NCBI GenBank assembly: GCA_963977415.1
Contig: CAXBOS010000013.1
Location: forward strand, 60,304-124,303
DNA length: 64,000 nucleotides
From: Croceimicrobium sp963977415
GTDB taxonomy: Bacteria; Bacteroidota; Bacteroidia; Flavobacteriales; Schleiferiaceae
Direction: 5' to 3'
Part shown: positions 60,184-64,000 of the stretch, in pieces
Position numbering within the stretch: position 1 is the first letter of the stretch
How the letters are laid out: every line of letters starts with the position of its first letter
The notes under the pieces: model-generated
What the model saw: only the letters and a program-made list of their open reading frames with translations
The model's database searches: none
What the model was told of the DNA's origin: nothing
Program-made: the position numbers and the translations under genes

Positions 60184-61596
60184 CTATTTTAAAGTTGAAG
60201 GACAAACATAATCTGTTAATTCCATTCCTGTTTTACGTATTTCGCTCATTCCACCTGCCACATTAATAAGGTTGTGATAACCGCGTGCTTTTAAAATAGA
60301 GGAAGCGATAACCGAACGATAGCCTCCAGCACAATGCACATAGAAGTCTTTGTCGGCAGGGAATTCGCTCATACTGCTATTGATATCATCCAAAGGTATG
60401 TTCAAGGCATCCACTACGTGCTCGGCTTGGTATTCGCTGAATTTACGTACGTCAACCACGGGTTGGTGACCTTTATCGAGACTCGCTTTAAACTCGGCCG
60501 CCGATAAGCTTTTCAGATGATCTACTTCTTGCCCATCTTGCTTCCAAGCAGCAATACCACCTTTTAAAAATCCTAAGACATTATCAAAGCCTACGCGCGC
60601 TAAACGAGTAACCGATTCTTCTTCACGGCCTTCCTCGCACACCAATAGCAAAGGTTGTTTCACATCAGCAATAACCGCACCCACCCAGGGAGCAAATTGC
60701 CCATCTAAGCCAATAAAAATAGAAGAAGGAATATGAGCTTCAGCAAATTTATGTTCGTGACGAACATCTAAAACTACCGCTCCTGTTGCTTCGGCCACGG
60801 TTACAAATTCGGCAGGACTTAAAGCTTTCGTCCCTTGTGCTAGAACATCGTCGATGCTCGCGTAACCTTCCTTGTTCATTTGCACGTTTAAAGGGAAATA
60901 AGCAGGAGGAGGTAAAAGTCCATCCGTTACTTCTTTCACAAATTCCGCTTTGGTCATATCTGCCCGTAGAGCGTAATTCATTTTCTTTTGGTTACCGAGG
61001 GTGTCTACGGTTTCCTTCATCATATTTTTACCACACGCCGAACCTGCGCCGTGACCAGGATAAACAATAACGTCATTGGCCAAAGGCATAATCTTCGTAC
61101 GAAGGCTATCGAAAAGGATTTCTGCTAACTCTTCTTGCGTCATTGTAGCCGCTTTTTGGGCTAAGTCGGGACGACCCACATCACCTAAGAATAAGGTATC
61201 GCCCGAGAAAATAGCGGTGTCTTTACCATTCTCATCCTGTAAAAGGTAAGTGGTACTTTCCATGGTATGACCCGGGGTATGTAAAACCTTGATTTTTACT
61301 TTTCCTAAAGTCAAAACTTCCTCATCCTTAGCCACATGCGCTTCAAATTTAGGATTGGCATTAGGACCGTAAACGATGGTTGCCCCAGTTTTTTCAGCCA
61401 AAGTAACATGACCACTTACGAAATCAGCATGGAAATGCGTTTCGAGGATATACTTGATTTTCGCGCCATTTTTCTCGGCGGTATCGATATAAGGCTGCAC
61501 CTCGCGCAGAGGATCGATGATGGCTACTTCGCCTTCACTTTCTATGTAATAAGCACCTTGTGCTAAACAGCCTGTATATATCTGATCTATTTTCAT
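60184..61596 (-). CDS. MBL-fold hydrolase fused to two rhodanese domains (persulfide dioxygenase type)
   Basis: A 470-residue protein. Residues 1-about 240 form a metallo-beta-lactamase fold of the ETHE1/persulfide dioxygenase type, with THFHADFVSGH and HTPGHTMESTTY and GHGAGSACG. The first rhodanese (about 260-355) has the loop CEEGREEE, and the second (about 370-465) has CAGGYRS, each with its Cys; both are therefore possibly active. It likely oxidises glutathione- or low-molecular-weight-thiol persulfides and transfers sulfane sulfur. The TauE/SafE exporter is encoded 29 bp upstream and the methyltransferase 4 bp downstream. Confidence 0.92.
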   Translation of the reverse strand: MKIDQIYTGCLAQGAYYIESEGEVAIIDPLREVQPYIDTAEKNGAKIKYILETHFHADFVSGHVTLAEKTGATIVYGPNANPKFEAHVAKDEEVLTLGKVKIKVLHTPGHTMESTTYLLQDENGKDTAIFSGDTLFLGDVGRPDLAQKAATMTQEELAEILFDSLRTKIMPLANDVIVYPGHGAGSACGKNMMKETVDTLGNQKKMNYALRADMTKAEFVKEVTDGLLPPPAYFPLNVQMNKEGYASIDDVLAQGTKALSPAEFVTVAEATGAVVLDVRHEHKFAEAHIPSSIFIGLDGQFAPWVGAVIADVKQPLLLVCEEGREEESVTRLARVGFDNVLGFLKGGIAAWKQDGQEVDHLKSLSAAEFKASLDKGHQPVVDVRKFSEYQAEHVVDALNIPLDDINSSMSEFPADKDFYVHCAGGYRSVIASSILKARGYHNLINVAGGMSEIRKTGMELTDYVCPSTLK

Positions 61597-61625
61597 ATGT
61601 ATTTATATTAAAGATTAAATTAAAA

Positions 61626-62423
61626 TTAGGATAAAACGGTTTCTTTCAATAGGATAAAAATGGCCATCGCAAGGACAAACCAACCGAAGCCTTTTTTCAA
61701 AGCATCGGCTTTAATAAATTTGGTGGCGTAAATTCCAATAAACATTCCCACCGCCGAAAAAGCCGTGAAACTTAGAAGGAAAATCCAGTCTATATCTTGT
61801 CCAGAGCCTAAATCGCCTAAAAAGCCAATTAAACTTTTAATGGAAATAATTACTAAGGACGTACCAATAGCAGTTTTTATGGGTAATCTAACTAGCAGCA
61901 CCAAAGCGGGTACAATTAAAAATCCGCCCCCAGCGCCTACCAAGCCAGTTACTACTCCTACCAAAGCGCCTTCTAGTAAAATTAAAGGATAATTGAAGGG
62001 CTTTTGTTCTTCTTGTTTTTGCTCCTCCTTTCTACCCTTTATCATAGAGTAAGAAGCGAGTAACATGATAATAGCAAAAAAGACCATTATGGCCACTTGG
62101 CGAGTTATGACAAATTCACCCAAGCTAAACAACTCGGCTGGTATCGCAGGCACTAAAAAGTAGCGCGTTAAAAATACGGCGGTTAATGAAGGTAAGGCGA
62201 ATATTAAACCCGTTTTCCAGTCCACCAAATTCTGGCTACTCTTTCGCCAGGCGCCAATTACCGAAGTCCCGCCTACCACAAATAAAGAGTAAGCGGTAGC
62301 TAAAACTGGATTAATGCTAAGCACATAAACTAAAATGGGCACGGTTAAAATAGAGCCTCCTCCGCCTAAAAGCCCGAGGGTAAATCCCATTACAATTGCT
62401 AATACAAATCCTATAATTTCCAT
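61626..62423 (-). CDS. sulfite exporter TauE/SafE family protein
   Basis: A 265-residue membrane protein with about eight hydrophobic segments. The two family repeats are recognisable: GFTLGLLGGGGSILTVPILVY at the N-terminus (given in part: LGLLGGGGSILTVP) and VGVVTGLVGAGGGFLIVPALV in the second half. Members export sulfite, sulfoacetate or related anions. It heads the operon with the MBL-rhodanese gene, where export of sulfite produced by persulfide oxidation would make sense. Confidence 0.92.
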   Translation of the reverse strand: MEIIGFVLAIVMGFTLGLLGGGGSILTVPILVYVLSINPVLATAYSLFVVGGTSVIGAWRKSSQNLVDWKTGLIFALPSLTAVFLTRYFLVPAIPAELFSLGEFVITRQVAIMVFFAIIMLLASYSMIKGRKEEQKQEEQKPFNYPLILLEGALVGVVTGLVGAGGGFLIVPALVLLVRLPIKTAIGTSLVIISIKSLIGFLGDLGSGQDIDWIFLLSFTAFSAVGMFIGIYATKFIKADALKKGFGWFVLAMAIFILLKETVLS

Positions 62424-62495
62424 GGGGCAAATGTGAGAAGTTTAAGGTAGTGGAAAGGTAACTCATATCACTTCATTTTGCTATCTTGAAAAGGT

Positions 62496-62765
62496 TATAA
62501 CCAGAGTTCGACCTAAAATTATAGCCTCAGATTTTCAATAAAAGGAAAAGACTAGTCTGGATCGTGCAGCTGTAGCGGGCTACAGCAAATGAGCTAGATG
62601 CAGGATTTTCGCTTTTATTGGAAAAAACTTGTAAGCCTCTTCTAAAAAGCAGTTTTTGGCGCCTTAGCCCTTCGCAATAGCCCGCTATTGCTTCAGCGCT
62701 TCGTCTTAAAACCCACTATTTATAAGAGGTCTGAGGCCTAATTTTACGTCGAACTCAGGTTTATA
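62496..62765. repeat. 270-bp nested inverted-repeat element, MITE-like or structured RNA
   Basis: The ends 62496-62531 and 62730-62765 form long imperfect terminal inverted repeats, including GAGTTCGAC/GTCGAACTC and CCTCAGA/TCTGAGG. Inside are further nested pairs: AATAAAAG/CTTTTATT, GCTGTAGC-GG-GCTACAGC, CAATAGC-CC-GCTATTG, and a longer imperfect pair around 62633-62657 and 62707-62731. No reading frame fills it. The end-to-end symmetry suggests a miniature transposable element or a folded RNA. Target-site duplication is not clear. Confidence 0.65.
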
Positions 62766-63072
62766 GTTAAAGTTTATTAAGTGGCTCACCCTTTCGGGAG
62801 ATAGGGTCTACCATCGTTTCCATCTTCGATAATCATGATATTCTTAAAGTTAACTCAGGTTTACCAGAAGCACAACTAAAACAGAGTTTTATACTGAAGA
62901 CCGTACTCTTTTTGTCAAAATCAGAGGTAGCTGTAGTGATTAAGTATCTGGTTATGAATTATAAAGATCCTAAATTAAGTTACCCATGACAGATTCATTT
63001 TTCGATTCCGTTTTCTTAATTCTATTCCTCGTCAAAATCATGATTATCAATACATTATGTCGTTCGTTTTTT
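62766..63072. other. intergenic stretch with no recognised gene
   Basis: About 300 bp between the nested inverted-repeat element and the direct repeats. It shows a short ACCCT/AGGGT hairpin near 62787-62807 but no convincing reading frame. Confidence 0.45.
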
Positions 63073-64000
63073 GGTTACGAACGCTTGTCCTCTTTCAGAG
63101 GTGTTCGTGAGTTCCGCTGCGCTCCAGTAGATCAAAAAAGAACCAAAAAGATCAAGGCTCCAATTCCTCACCTTAAAAATATTCCCCTTTGCTAAGCTCG
63201 GTGGGCGAGCTTACTGCGGCCTCTGGCCTCCGGTTACAAACGCCTTTTTTATTTTTTAAATAAGTTTGTGAGCTCGTCGCTATGCTCCTCGGTTCCTTCG
63301 GTCGCTATGTTACAAACGGCTTGTTTATTTTTTATAGGAGTTTGTGGGCTCATCGCTACGCTCTTCGGCTTCCCAATTCGCTAAGGCAAAGGCTTTTATT
63401 TTAAAGCCTCGTAATTGAGGCCGGAAAACCTACTAATAATGATTTCGGTAGATTGAAACTTTCTATGCTTTTGTTTCCTATTTGTCATCAAATTTTCTTG
63501 GTTTATCCGCGGAAAACTCTTCTCTACCCATGACATCTTTTTTAATGCGTTGATTTTCAATGGGTATTTCACGATAAAGTAATACTTCTCAAGATCATTC
63601 TCCTTTCTTTTTCGGTTACGAACGATTACCCTCTTTCAGAGGTGTTCGTGAGTTCCGCTGCGCTCCAGTAGATCAAAAAAGAACCAAAAAGATCAAGGCT
63701 CCAATTCCTCACCTTAAAAATATTCCCCTTTGCTAAGCTCGGTGGGCGAGCTTCCTTCGGTCGCTTCCCAACTCACTAAAGCAAAGGCTTTTATTTTGAA
63801 GGCTCGTAATTGAGGCCGGAAAACCTACTAATAATGATTTCGGTAGATTGAAACTTTCTATGCTTTTGTTTCCTATTTGTCATCAAATTTTCTTGGTTTA
63901 TCCGCGGAAAACTCTTCTCTACCCATGACATCTTTTTTAATGCGTTGATTTTCAATGGGTATTTCACGATAAAGTAATACTTCTCAAGATCATTCTCCTT
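63073..64000. repeat. direct repeat with an internal 146-bp difference
   Basis: Block A (63073-63212) recurs at 63614-63753, an offset of 541. Block B (63386-63605) recurs at 63781-64000, an offset of 395, differing at only two positions by eye, and continues past the window edge. The copies therefore differ by a 146-bp insertion or deletion between blocks. The extra segment in the first copy holds two more hairpin units related to the one in block A. Confidence 0.85.
63791..64000 (-). CDS. possible 3' end of a gene entering from the right edge
   Basis: On the minus strand an open frame from the right edge runs 69 codons to a TAA at 63791, with lysine-rich sequence including LEKYYFIVKYPLKINALKKM and SGLNYEPSK at the end. 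The same frame, with the same stop position, exists in the earlier repeat copy (63396-63605, ending SGLNYEALK). I recognise no family. It could be a real C-terminus duplicated with its flank, or a chance frame kept open because the copies are nearly identical. Low confidence. Confidence 0.25.
   Translation of the reverse strand, partial: KENDLEKYYFIVKYPLKINALKKMSWVEKSFPRINQENLMTNRKQKHRKFQSTEIIISRFSGLNYEPSK

Noticed and set aside
62986..63195. Plus-strand 69-residue frame in the repeat region
   Set aside because: Half of it is made of repeat block A, the composition is not protein-like, and the second repeat copy does not preserve a matching start.
1..64000. A defence island, prophage or secondary-metabolite cluster
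   Set aside because: I found no integrase, transposase, phage structural gene, nuclease-helicase pair, reverse transcriptase, NRPS or PKS; the coding content is ordinary chromosomal.

Overview
This window reads as a chromosomal segment of a member of the Bacteroidota, most likely a marine Flavobacteriales bacterium. The signs are two proteins with type IX secretion C-terminal sorting domains, an LruC-domain lipoprotein, a TonB receptor with an N-terminal carboxypeptidase-like domain, an OstA-like protein, frequent TTG starts without Shine-Dalgarno sequences, and several promoters of the Bacteroidota type (TTG, about 18-21 nt, TAnnTTTG). Family-level placement is not possible by eye.

Layout. 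1-1,440: the start of a GAF-domain gene running off the left edge, then a 238-bp tandem repeat carrying a terminator-like hairpin (two full copies and a partial third). 1,440-3,461: LruC/DUF4114 lipoprotein. 3,645-10,690: complete histidine operon on the minus strand, transcribed hisG-D-C-B-H-A-F-IE, preceded by a promoter, a 17-residue His-rich leader peptide and an attenuator terminator. 10,751-19,042: small conserved proteins, Rel/SpoT, a Fur-family regulator, purA, an OstA-like protein, a CAP protein and a thioredoxin-fold protein. 19,289-22,941: a LysM/periplasmic-binding-protein fusion and guaA. 23,356-30,338: SRPBCC protein, TonB receptor, a cNMP-domain histidine kinase paired with a fused receiver/thioredoxin-reductase-like protein, and an unlisted 51-residue lipoprotein. 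30,340-32,260: arsenic operon arsR-DUF6428-acr3 with a likely operator. 32,369-34,492: ergothioneine genes egtB-egtD. 34,489-38,811: PIG-L deacetylase, a 36-residue single-span membrane protein and a sodium:solute symporter in one tight operon. 39,001-50,441: secreted S8 protease, clpB and a very large T9SS-exported protein. 50,470-57,248: FAA hydrolase, exonuclease, E2 acyltransferase, a two-gene membrane glycosylation block and recR. 57,600-62,423: second sodium:solute symporter, GreA-like protein, methyltransferase, and a sulfur module (MBL-rhodanese plus TauE/SafE). 62,424-64,000: non-coding, dominated by nested inverted repeats and direct repeats.

The functional themes are housekeeping biosynthesis (His, AMP, GMP), stress and redox control (Rel, ClpB, ergothioneine, arsenic, persulfide handling), and cell-surface or secreted proteins. 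I see no prophage, CRISPR array, rRNA, tRNA or recognised defence system. The most interesting items are regulatory or very small: the histidine attenuator whose promoter almost abuts the leader ATG, the ArsR dyad that exactly brackets a -7 box, two small protein genes, and the repeat families at both ends of the window.
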